Part shown: in pieces, positions 47,599-60,400 of the stretch
How the letters are laid out: the number at the start of each line of letters is the position of its first letter
Position numbering within the stretch: the stretch's first letter is position 1
The notes under the pieces: model-generated
Seen by the model: only the letters and a program-made list of their open reading frames with translations
Told to the model about the DNA's origin: nothing
The model's database searches: none
Position numbers and translations under genes: made by a program
NCBI RefSeq assembly: GCF_026151205.1
Contig: NC_087075.1
Span: forward strand, 4,748,359 to 4,812,358
Length of the DNA: 64,000 bases
Direction: 5' to 3'
Origin: Bolinopsis microptera
Taxonomy: Eukaryota; Ctenophora; Tentaculata; Lobata; Bolinopsidae

Positions 47599-50500
47599 AA
47601 AAACCCAAAATCGCCATATTCAGGTGCCTTAAAAACCACGTTAAAAATGAGTAAGAGATCTGAAACTTTGCAGGGTGTCTAGACGTTGACCAAATCGAGT
47701 GTAAATGAAATCTCAAGTTTCAGGAGTATCGGGAAGTGGGTTTCCTGGAACCCCTGTTTTACAACAGATTGTCGTGAAGTATAGTATATAATATGTATAT
47801 ATGTATAGACGCTTTGGCAGTCAATTGTAGCCTACATGTAAGTGTCCGTAGATTCAAAAGTATAAAAGATAGAGTCATTTCGAACCACAGGTTTTAAAGA
47901 TAATTGTTTATACTTTAGTTTACATTATATTGAAAAATAATTTAACGTCATCATCATCACTTGATGACGTCATCAAGTTAAGTGTTTTTAAAACTTGATT
48001 TTTGACAAAATAACAACTTTTAAAATCGATTTTAAACCATTAAGGAGTAATTTTATTCAAAATCTGAGGATATTTTCATCTTAGATAATTGTTCAAGCAT
48101 TCTGAAAATCTACCGGAAAATGTTCCTACTTTGCTCCTTCATAAAGATATTCGCTATTGAAGTTAGTGCTTTTTTGAAGAATAATTGTATAAAAACACAA
48201 AAGTTGTGAATCAGTATTCTCTGGTGTTGGGCCATCCCTTGGGTTGTGGAGCTCAATTGTGCTATCTAAAGGTCTAAATTGTGTTATAGGCTAGTTTTAA
48301 AGTTGAAAATCGAAAAGTTGCACACGTGGGGACACGCCCAAATTGATTTAAAATTGCTAAAATCACTGAAAATTGTTATTTTCACGATTTTTATCAACTT
48401 TGGAGTCCCGTTGTGATTCAAGTTCTATTTGAATTTTTCTGAAACTTTGCATGCTTATCAAACTATATATAAAATACCACTATGCAAAAATTTACGGTGA
48501 TTCAATATTGTATGCGCACGCAACGTCCGCTTAAAGTTTGCACGTGCGAAAGGTGAGCATTTTGCTCATTCGTGATTTCGAATATATTCTGCTTTCCCAC
48601 GATATTTAAATGGCATTATATATGAAATGAGTAAAAAGTGCCATATTCAGTGTGCTATCGACAGATATGCCTACCTAAACACAAGGAAATGTTTTAATGC
48701 AATTTTAAGACGTTGAAATTGCATCTTTATAATTATTAACTTATAACTGATTAATTAAGTTATCAGTTGACCCTGACATTAAACAAAAAGAGTTGATCGT
48801 TTACCAAAACTCATAATCAATAATTATGGGTATAGTAGACAAATACTGTTTTAAGCTTTTTGACAGAAATCTGTTACTGGAAACTGATGGAAACGCTAAT
48901 TGATACCCAAAACTAGAATGTCGAGTTCACGCTTTGATCATAATTTCCCAACTCGAAATACGTCTACTAAGTGACAGAACATAAGGTTTTGACGAAAACT
49001 GTGACCTTCATGGTTTCTCACAACTATGACGTAAATTGATTTGTAACAAATTGAATTCCTTTGCTTATCGACTAACAAAACACACCTGACAATTTTCACC
49101 TACGTCAGAGATAACCTGTTCTAGTGTTGAATTCTCGTGGGTTGTCTGTTAAACGTGTAAAATGAAACCCTATTGACCATGGTGTTAATTTTTTAGTACG
49201 GATTGCGTAACAGCAAGAGTACTGAGTAACCATATATGGTGAGGAATGAAGATACAAGAACAAAATTTAATAATGTCGTCATATAATTAATGATGATATC
49301 TGACGCGATTGTGACGTAAATTGCTGGGAGTTTCCTGGCTGTAGTTAATTAAACCAGATTGTAGCATGAAGTATAAAAACCCACCTCTCGCTTCAGTCTT
49401 GGAAAGATTTTTTCAAGTTGTGTCCTTTGTTATAAAAGCTTTGAAATATTTATTTTGCTCATTTTCCCTTGTAAGTAATGATTTTTTGGCCTTGTGTCTG
49501 TCAAGGTCACAAATAATTTTACGGCTTTGCATACATCGGGCACCTTCTTTGTCTGCCTCTACGTGGCATAAATGTGAAACAAAATCATATTATTGAAGCT
49601 TTATTGCGACCCTTAAATAAAAATATACATTAAATTTCATTTAATTAATTTGATTATCTTAGTCTTTGCGTCAGTCATTTTCAGTTTTCCAAATAAATTA
49701 TTTCATACGGTCATGTCACGTGATCGAGACAACATTTTAAACCTGTGTCCTGTTTGGTGATACGGAGTCAGTGTTCAGAAATGCATGTTTTAAGTTGGTT
49801 TTAATTGTCGGGGGCCCTTGCACTTTTAGAAAAACCTTATAGCTCGACTGGAGAGTGGCTTAGCCCTAAATGATATGATTGGATCCACTGAAACAAGTTA
49901 TTAGTATTACAAAGTGCTAGTTCTGGCTAAATCGCATTATGGCATTATTTTCTTCGGCCTCCTTGATCATCTTTTTTTTGTGAAATTGAAAAAAGTTATC
50001 CTGGAATTTTATAATGTCCGTTAACGTAATATTCGGTAAAATCACACATGATAAGGGGTTGTCCTCTTTTTTCATCCGTATACTGTTAAATATGTAAAAT
50101 AGGAGGTTTTCAGTAACCAATAATTTATTTTATGTAGTGGATAACATTTGCATCGTGCAATAGCTGACATGTCAGGACCCAGAGCTCAACTTATAACGGC
50201 CTGGTCAGAGAGAATAAAAATCCAGGTATGTCCAATTATAATCATATCGACAAAATAATGCATCGTTTTATTTTCATACCAGACATTTATTATATAGGTA
50301 TAATAATTGTAGTTTTGAGTAAACATATTTTGTTGCACATTTTGTTCAAACTTTGTGTCTAGTGTACTCATTGAGTCATTTGAGTCTTGAGTACTACTCA
50401 AAACTCACGCATAGCAGTTGATAATACAACATTCCATTTCCAATGTTAGAGAGTTACGGTATTCATTACGCATAATATTGGTTCAAATAATGGGGAGCAG

Positions 50501-50790
50501 TGCAGCTGTATACACTGTCTAGTACAAACTCCAGTGGTTTTAGGCTGGGTGAGTTAACTCTCAACTATATCAATTTTCATTTTATTAGTTTTCGTTAATT
50601 TAAGGGACCATAGTTATAAAATATAAATATAAATCTTATTATTTTGGTCTCGTAAAAATATATTAGAAGCTCCTCAATTTTCAGAATATGGACAGTAATA
50701 TTGATTATTAATTGAATTATTACAACCTCTTTGTATAAATCAGTTAAGACTTTTTCGAAAAGGTGACATCCGTTTAATAATAATTATTTT
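47599..50790. other. Gene-free stretch
   Basis: AT-rich sequence with no supported gene. Short frames at 49366-49596 (+) and at 49917-50120 and 50186-50401 (-) show no domain, and no exon with a signal peptide for the Ig gene was recognised on the minus strand. Confidence 0.45.
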
Positions 50791-50804
50791 TCAGGGGAGT
50801 GAAA

Positions 50805-51010
50805 ATGACAAAATCTCAATTATTTTATCATGTTGTTGCACGGTCAATTAGCTGTATTGTGGATACTTATTTTATTTCCGGAAAAGATATTTTAAGAAGT
50901 TTCATAAAAAGCATGTTTTACAGGAACTTTGGAGTCAAGTTGTCTCAAATCCAACGCTCATTTATGGGTTGGCATCCTCTGAAGCTCCTGAAAATTGTCA
51001 TGTCCAGAGG
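50805..51010 (+). CDS. Possible 5' exon with start codon (uncharacterised)
   Basis: A 68-codon frame from ATG 50805 directly after an acceptor (atttttcag, 50785-50794), ending at a good donor (gtgagt, 51011). It contains no recognised domain. It ends in phase 2, while the next identified exons are read in phase 0, so it cannot be joined to them directly; another exon or another gene is possible. Confidence 0.3.
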
Positions 51011-51174
51011 GTGAGTAAAACTGTTAATTTAATGATTACCCCATTTTTTTGGATCCTTTGTTATTAAATTCAGGTTGCTGTAGACTAAAACACAAAATAG
51101 ATTAGTAATAGTGTCAATCTCGAGTTTGTTTAGATTATTAGACAAAGCTTTTTTTAAGTCAATGAAAATTACAG

Positions 51175-54100
51175 GAAAACGATTACCTATGTGAAAATAC
51201 GACAACCGGGGGTGGAGTTCTTGTACTGAAACAGAAAAACATTAAATGTAAAACGACACAAGCTCAGAGATCCAAGAAGAAAGAAAGAAAACAAAAAGTT
51301 TGTAACTTAACTTTGATATTAAAAAAAAGCTTATCAAAGTACGATTAGATTAATGATAATTACAATCGATTATTTTTTACTTTCTATACAATTACGAGAA
51401 ACATTGGCAGGCTTATAAAGCTAAGGTGAGTAAAAACAAACATGGACAATGCAGAACAGAATCCCTATCATTTGGAATTAATTTACACAACGGATTCGAA
51501 AGACTAGGCCTAGAAGAACAGCTGTGCAACAATTCAAAAAATGTAAGATTATAATTATTTGCATCCATAACTGTTTGTTTCTGACTTGTAATTAATTATG
51601 AGACATTTTTGTTTTATTTAGCTGTAAAATTGTGCAGCGTAAAATCATTATAGGTCGCATAAAATTTACACTTTACCAATATTTACATTAATTATAATAT
51701 TGCACAAAATTGCAGGAAAAATGTCATTCATACGAAAATAAGACAACAGGGGATGAAGCTGTCGCACAAAAAAAGAAACCCGTTAGAAAAACAAGAGCTC
51801 AGCGAAACAAAAAGAAAGAAGAAAAACGAAAAGTTTGTAAAATTTGTATTTTGAAATATTTTGATGTTTTTAATTAAATCTTTTTTATGCGCATTCAATG
51901 CAGACTAATTAACACTCCTTCCTAAAGAAATAAATTATAATACGTAGCGATTGAAATATATCAAAAGGTACTTAAACATCGATATTGTAACGAATTACAT
52001 GAAGAACAATTTGCAGGCTAAGGCTTTACAGTTAGAGATACAATTTCTAAAGCAGTTTGACGAAATAGAAATCATACAAAGATTGATATCTATCGAAGAA
52101 GAAGAAAAATATGAAAAAAGGACTGCAAAAAGAAGAAAGAAAGCAGCTAAAGTAAGTCTAGTCGTAAATTTAATTAAATCTCACAATTATAATTATTTGC
52201 ATGACCAACTTCTTATATACGACAACTTGGTTCATTTTGAGGTTTCTTATACTTCATTCCCAGTGCGAAATCATCAAAGACATTAGTGGAGGAGGAACAG
52301 ACAAACAATTCACAAAGAGTTTCAAGAGAAATTCGAAGAGAAAACGAATAGGAAGGAAATATAAAAAGCAAACTTCTGAGTCTTCCGTACACAAAAAAGG
52401 TAAGAAAATGTTATAAGAGTTGTGTTTATAAGTTGAGGATATAATTACTTTTACAATTTGGTGATTTTTTGATAGAGCAGCTTTCTGTCCGCAGGTCTTA
52501 TTGATAATTTAGTATTATGATCCTCAATGTCTGGCATTAGAAGGCTTTCGTAACCTTCGAGACTGCTTCGACTTGTTATATTTATCATTTTCAATCTACA
52601 GCCGCACTTTTCAGCTTTAATTAGAAATATTATAGTTTAACGTGCATGATGCAATCATAAACGTCACAAAATATTCCACAATTTGTTAATTCTAATGTCC
52701 CTTCTTTCACTTTGAAATGTTATTTTCATTGCACATTTTTGAAATACATGCCACTTCTAAACACAAAAATAATCAACACATTGGCCACAAAGTACGCACT
52801 GTACGTATTTTTTAATAATTACGTACGCATATTGTTTGAGCTTAAATTATAATATCCGGTCAATTATTACATATTTCACAGTCTCAATATGAACGTAAAC
52901 CCTCCATGTAACGATATTTAGCCTTTGGCTAATACTTTACGATTAAAAGGTAAACAAACTCATTAAAAATAGATTAGATCAGGAGGGTGCTATCAATCAC
53001 ATTGCTATTTGAATTTTATAAGTTTCTCCGCGAATAGCTAGCCTCGCTGCACAGCTGTCGTATGTTAGGCCAAAATATCTCACTACATGTAGTATGTACG
53101 CGTCGGTACTTTATTATCTTAGATCCCGAGAATATGAATATATTTGAGACTCGCACCAAATCTTTTCACCAGCCTGTTTGTTATAATCGTAATAATAATA
53201 ACGATTATATTCTTTATGCAGTTCATGTGAAAATATTTCTGTACATTGTATTTCAGATTTTCCCGAAGAAGACAGTCTTGAAAGCAGCAGGAATTCTTTG
53301 TTCAAAGATAATCAGAGAGATGATCAGCCTTTCAAAAGGGAAAGTGAAAGAAATAGTTCGCCTTCAGATGATAGAATGAAAGAGGATGAAGAATACCTAA
53401 TGAATGAGGAGAAATATGCTAAGGAAAGTGAAAGACAAAGTTTTCCTTCAGATGATGGAATAACAATGGATGAAGAATACCTAATGAATGAGAAGCAAGA
53501 TGCTAAGGAAAGTGAAATACAAAGTTCGCCTTCAGATGATGGAATGACAATGGATGAAGAATCCCTATTGAATGAAGAGCAAGATCCTAAGGAAAGTGAA
53601 AAATATCTACTAAGAAAAATGAAGCGTGCATTACGAAACATTCGCTACCACTCTTCTCCCGGTGGCAGATCTGCGCTAAACAAAGCAAAAAGCAAGTACC
53701 ACTCTTCTCCCGGCGGCAGATCTGCACTAAACAAAGCAAACAGCCAGTACCACTCTTCTCCCGGTGGCAGATCTGCGCTAAACAAAGCAAAAAGCAAGTA
53801 CCACTCTTCTCCCGGCGGCAGATCTGCACTAAACAAAGCAAACAGCCAGTACCACTCTTCTCCCGGTGGCAGATCTGCGCTAAACAAAGCAAAAAGCAAG
53901 TACTTCTCTTCTCCCGGCGGCAGATCTGCACAAAGTAGGTACTTCAATTCTCCCGGTGGCAGATCTGCACTAAACAAAGCAAAAAGCCAGTACCACTCTT
54001 CTCCCGGCGGCAGATCAGCAGCTAAGAAATATAGATCAGTCCCACATGTGAACGATCGAATGAAGGAAGGACTCCGAATGTTTAGGCAAAAACCAGAAAC

Positions 54101-54485
54101 CAGGCAAAAACGGAAGGATTATGAAGATTCGAAGAAAGAAAAACTGTCGCAGTCTAGAAGAACTCGGTATCGCCGAAGCAGATTGTTTGAAGAATTTGGG
54201 GAAGATTTTGACGATGACATAGATTATTGCTTGAAAAGGAAGCAGGCCATGAAACAGATAAGGACGCACACGACCCGCAACAATAAAAAATTGCAATTCC
54301 TGTTACACAAGGAGAAGATCAAGGGGTTCAGAAAAAGTGTCTTCCTCCCTAACCTACCATATGTTTCAAAAAGAGGAACTTTCAAATCGAAAACGTTCAT
54401 GAGGTCAAAGAGCAGGCTGACATGGAAAAATGCCGTTATTCGATTGATGATGGAGCATTTGAATGAATACCAACAGCATCATTAA
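51175..54485 (+). CDS. ORF1 of the Helitron-type element: Lys-rich protein with 17-residue repeats (spliced)
   Basis: Exons 51175-51297, 51716-51832, 52017-52151, 52264-52399 and 53257-54485 agree in phase (0, 0, 0, then 1). The first two resemble each other (ENTTTGGG versus ENKTTGDE; TQAQRSKKKER versus TRAQRNKKKEE), so they are duplicates. The third is predicted coiled coil (LQLEIQFLKQFDEIEIIQ). The long last exon has three ~28-residue acidic repeats (ESERNSSPSDD type), then eight copies of YHSSPGGRSALNKAKSK, alternating KSK and NSQ forms, then a basic region. A 15-bp mini-exon at 51411-51425 could lie between the first two. The true start codon is not identified. The final exon overlaps ORF2 by 23 bp. 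Role unknown; a nucleic-acid-binding partner of the transposase is plausible. Confidence 0.6.
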
Positions 54486-57400
54486 AAAATGGTACCCGTC
54501 TCTCAATTTTAAAGGAAAAACCAACCATTACAAAAAGAATTTTGTCGCATCACAGCTTCAGAGGAGAATTTTGAACAGCCGTGATCTGTGGATCAAAGTT
54601 TTATATGGCCGTTGTCATAAGTTGAACTTGACATCGGAGCAGCTTCTCAACAAAGAAAAGTTGGACACATCTGAAGAGAAGCGCCATGACAGCATCCTTG
54701 GCTATAAATGTCACAGAAAAGGTACGGAACCTTACTTTCCTATGTACAGCTTTCTCGGTGGGGAGCCATTCACATTTCGTTACAACAAGGCTTCAAAGAA
54801 GAGCAGAGAGGAAACGAGAAAAAGTGAACGATGTACTACCGACTGCATTCCTGCTGGGGGTTTTGCAGTAACTCGCTTCAAAGACTTCTTGGCAAGATGC
54901 AAAAATTTAGAAGTGAGAAATTCCAGAACCTTCGTTCAAGAGTCAAACAAGTGTGGCAATGTCAAAGCAAATGAAATCTACAGCTTGATAGTCGAGCAGC
55001 GTAATCACCCCGAAATCTGTTTAAGGAGGGAGGCGAAGAACAAGTGCTCAAGTGACTTAGTTCTGCTGAGACAATTGAGCGTCCACTCCAAAAATGCTCG
55101 ATCTATCTATAAGACTGTCAATGAAATGAAAACAGCCGACCAATTTGTGTCAGACTTGGATACGGCAACTGCAACAGGGGATATCGAGTATTTGATTAAA
55201 CTGCTGCAATACGAACCCCTGATTGCAGAAAAAACGTTCAAGGTTGAGAGACCGGAACAAATCATAAATGAGCAGTTTATGGAAGAAAACTTTCCTAAAC
55301 AGTATTTAGAATTCCTGACTGCAGTCAACGCCAACCATACAGTGCCTTGCATTTCTTGTCAAAGGCTGACTGAGGACGATCCTAAGAAATGTAAAACCAT
55401 AACATCTCGATGGAAGAAGGTGAACATCGTCAACTCAGAATACATGCTTCTTCTCCACTATCTGCAGTCAGATGAATGGCTTAAAATGGGAGGTGTTTAT
55501 GTTGACACGTTGGTGGGCAAAAGAATTTGCAACTACTGTCACACTAAAATGGACAAAGGGGAAGTTCCAAGGATATCAGTGAGGAACGGGATGAACGAAG
55601 GGATCGTTCCCATGGAAATAGCTGATTTGTCCCAGTTTGAGTGTATGTTCATTCGACAAATTTCAATGTTCCAAACGTTTTTAAAGCTGGGACCAAGTGT
55701 TGGAAATCGGCCAAACAATGAAAAAATGGCGGCAGTCAAAGGATTTAGTGTCCACATCCCGGTCCCAATACAGGCGAACGTTGAGCAATTAGCGGGAGGA
55801 GTGCCTCATGGACTGTTGAATCCAAAGAATTTTATTGTCCTTCATGGTCTGCCAAACAAAAACAGGAAGGTTTGGCAATCTTTGATTAATGTGGAGAAAG
55901 TCATTAAGGCAATAAAATGGCTCGTGAAGAACAACCCTCTTTATGAAAAAATAAACGTTCCAACAAAGAGTGAGATTCTTGACATGATGTGTGAGGTTGA
56001 TAGTGATATTGAAGATGGAGAGGGAGCGATTCCAAGAGACTTCTTTGATAGCTTTGATTGCTCTGACAATAAGAAAGCTCAAGATCCCTCCGATTCATCC
56101 TCTGCTACTTCTAGCGCTGGTTCGAGTATCAAACCGTCTACTAAGAGAACTTGCCATAAGAACAGTTACACGTCTGAAGACATGGACATGTCATTGCCTG
56201 AAATGCTACCTGCGGAAAAGAAAGAAGATGTTGCCGATATAAATGACGAATATCTTGACAATTTATGTGAAATGGAAAGCGGCAGCAACGATGATAATTC
56301 AAGCAATAGCTCCATATTTTCACTTCGTAGTACATTCACAAAATCAGCTAAATTACCCAATGACTCAACAAACATGGAAAGTGAAATCAGTGTTGATGAG
56401 GAACCACGCCAATCATGTGACAGTGAAATTAGTTTCAATGAGAATGAGACCATAGATAAGGGCGGTAATTGTCATATAAAACCGTTCAAGAGCGTGACCA
56501 GTGTCGACTTTAAAGACATGGAATTGAGTCTTGACGAAGAAGATCCCTCCTATAAGAATTTATGGAAGTTTTCTGCAACAGTCAGCAAAGAAGAAATGGC
56601 CCGGATAAAAAATATCTCTAATAGTAACAGCAGGAGGAAGTTGATTGCGCTAAAATGTGTGGTGCATATGGCTAGGATGCTAAACAGCAATGGTTCCCTT
56701 TGCGTTCGTTGCCATCAAGATGTCAAAAATTACAGAGATAGAGTCATTAATCTGTTGCGATTGGGAAAGAACACACTAGGCTACCAGCTGCTTCACATCC
56801 AAGCTATCCTAACGTCGTTTGCAAAGATGAGATCAGCATTGCTTGCAGAAGATGACTCGATCAAAACCAACAAGTGCTCCTTCTGTGTCCTAAATAAAGT
56901 CTCTAAAAATCCCCTCAAGAAGAAAGCTAGGCGTAACACAAAAGGCAGCATAAAAGCAGTTTCGAATAGCCATCAATTGAGAGCAAGCTGGGGAGCCAAA
57001 TTCTTTTATAGCACAAAAGTAAAAACTTTGTCCCTGTTAGATTCTATGAAAGAGGAAAGGCAGTTATGTGACGGATGCTACGAGGACGTTGAGAAAAAGT
57101 CAAGCAAAGGCATTTCACACTTTACGAAACCCTCACGATCTCTAACACTCAAAATACAAAAAAGGTCTACAGCTTTGTATGACTCGTACTGTGAAGTACA
57201 GGGGCTATATGCAAATGCTAATGATAATGAGTCACGTAGAGATGGTATGTGCATAAAGTGTGATCACCATATTTCCCTCTGCCAGGATATCCTCGATAAG
57301 AGGTTCGAGGATTTGGAATTACCTGCAGAGGAAATGAAATGTTCTGAGGTTATCGGCTTGAAAGATAAGGAAGAAACTAGGCTTCTCACGGAGAACTTCC

Positions 57401-60400
57401 CTGAAAATATTTCTGCTAAAGAAAGGTCCACTTTAAGATCCAAAAACATGTTCTATAGCGACCATATTCTTCGCCATATTGGCACCGCTTTAGTCAAGTC
57501 CATCCATTGTCAACATTGCAAGAAACATCTCAAAGCAACTATAGCAGCCTTTAAAAGACTCGCGAAGTACAAGAAGCCGTCACCTGAGAATCAACCCGTA
57601 AATCTTGAAGACTGTGATCCCAGTGTACTCCAAAGTTTAGACGTTTTCTACTCTGAGCGATTGGCAAACTCACTTTTACATGGGTGCTGCTTCAAGTGCG
57701 AGAAATCACTCGACTTAATTGGAGGCGGATCAGAAAGTAGTGATGATTCCTCTGATATGACATCAGCTTCAGGTTCATCTGCCAAGATTTCTTCAGCAGC
57801 AGAGGAGTATTCAAGTCCAAATATTTTCTTCGAGGACGTGAAATCAGATAATGGAGATAAAAAGGGGCCTAAGAAAATGATGGAAGAGATGACTGAGGAA
57901 GACTACAAGAACTTAATCGAAGAATTCACTGTCACTGGTATGGATATCCTCGACGATAATCCTGAGTTAATGGATGATCTATACAGGTTGTTGAGATTAG
58001 ATGATGATCCTGTAGATCTGACAGACACAAAGCTGGACCTGCTGGCTTTTCCTGAGATCTTCAGCTGGGGTGTTGGTGGAAGGAAGGGTTTTAGAGGCGA
58101 AGAAGCGAAGCCCTTGCAATACGAAAAGTGTAGACTGATGTCCAGCAATGGGCCAACTCGAAGAAATGTACAGCATTTGTTTCACTTAGCAGGGGAGAAT
58201 GAGCGTAGAAAAATCCGTTCTAGCATCTTCGCCACGCTAAAAAATGTACAAGGCATGGGACACCTAGATGCGGCGACTTTGCTCAACAAAATCAAGATGA
58301 AAGATCCAGCATTATTGAAAAGGATAAACAAAGTATTGAGATTGGTTCCGAACACACAAGCTTATTGGGAAAGTGCCCGCGCAAAACTTAAAGCGCAAAT
58401 TGAAAAGTTTGGTCCCCCAACCTTTTTCGCCACTTTTAGCCCCAATGAGTACGACTGGGAGGACCTGATTCAACATTTAAAAGATGTCAACAGTGACATC
58501 CCTAATATAGATGACCTGTCTCCTTCTGCTTTGCTGAATAAGGACCCTGTATTGACATCAACTTACATCCACAAAAAGTTCGATGCTCTTTTAAAGTTTA
58601 TAATTGATGCAGAACCGTTGGGGAAAGTCAAGTCATACTTTGTAAGACATGAATATCAATCTCGAGGTACTATTCACTTCCACACATTTATTTGGATTGA
58701 TAAAAGTCCCCTGATCGGCAAAAGTTCTGATGCAGAGGTTGCAAGCTTCATCCAAAAACACATCACTTGCAAACTTCCTGATCCAGTGAATGAAGCAACA
58801 TTGTTTGATGTAGTGGGTAGCTACCAAAATCATTCGTGTAGACCGTATTGCTTGAGAACATTTAAAAAGACTAAAAATCCTTCAAAGGCCAACAAAACTA
58901 GTTCAAAAACGCAAGTCGCCTGTAGATTTGGGTTCCCAAGACCAAAATCACAGAAATTTATCCTTCATGATGTTCTCTCGTGTGTGATTGGAAGAAAAAC
59001 AAAGCAGATGAAGCAACGATTGTATGATTTGCCAAGAAGTGAAGAAGAAAGAAGAATAAATGACTATAACCCAATATTATCCTTTCTCTGGAAAGGTAAT
59101 ATGGACATTCAATTCCTTGCGGAAGACAGTCACTCGATCACGCAGTATGTTACCAAATACATAACAAAGGGAGAAACGAGTGTTGTAGACATTGATGAAG
59201 CAGACTTGAAAGATCTGTCCAAAACATCGTATCAGAATCTTTCCAAGTTTGCATTCCAGCTTCTCAAATCTCGTGAAATGGGGGCACATGAAGCAGCTGA
59301 TAGGATCCTTCAAAACAGTGGCGAACTATGGAGATCCTCAGAGACTTTTGTGTGGCTCCCATCCACCACTCCAGATCGTAGGACTAGGGTAATGAGGAAC
59401 CTTAGTGACTTACAGAATCAGAAGCCTGACAGCACTAATCTATTCTTTGACGATTGGGTACACGTTTTTTATCCCAATAGGCCTCGAACAAAGGATTTTG
59501 AAAGCATGACGCTCTACGACTTTGTCTCTAAGTACGAAAAAGCGATAGGGAAACCTGAAAAATTTGAAAAGAAAGACGAAGACAAGTATATCAAGATCAA
59601 AAGTGAAGATGGAAAATATATACGAACTCTTCAACGGAGAAAGAAAGAACCCGTTATATACCATCACAACTATTCCTTAAATACTGACCCTGAGCTGTTT
59701 TATTACAGCATGTTATCTCTTTATAAGCCTTGGCGAGATGAAGCGGACATCGCAAGCTCTCATGACAAATACAGCGATGCGTTTTTTGATGCCGTCGAGG
59801 ACTTTTCACAGCTCAAGGAAATGTCTAGCAAGAAGATCAATATTGAAAAGGCTAGAGAGAAGATGGAAAAGGAAGCAGAAGCAAAAATGGCAGCATCTGG
59901 GACAGCTACTCCTTCACAGGCTGAGGATGACATCGATCTCGGAAATCAAGGTCTTAGATCCGGCCTACGAGATTTTGAGATAGTCAACGATAGAAGCGAA
60001 ATAAAGTCTCATAGGGAACTCGAATCGTTCGTCAAAACATTGAACGAAGATCAAAAAAGAGTGTACGTCAAAGTCACCAAACATATTGAGCATATGGTTC
60101 GACACAGGGACAAAGAATGCACGGGCAAAGAGTGCAGTCGACCTCTCAATTTATATGTAAGTGGGTTTGGCGGAACAGGAAAATCTTATTTGATAAAAGC
60201 TCTTCAAGGGTATCTTTGGGTGCAAAAAAACCTCTTCGATGAATCAACTGATATTGCGTTGACTGCACCAACAGGGCTTGCTGCAGCAAATGTGGGAGGA
60301 CAAACGCTTCATAGTCTTTTTAGTTTGCCAGTTGAGCATGGTGAAAAACTGCCCAAGTATACCGCACTCAAGAAGAATTCGATGCAGCAAACAAGGACTG

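Noticed and set aside
49917-50401. Two minus-strand frames
   Set aside because: No domain or splice signal linking them to the Ig gene.
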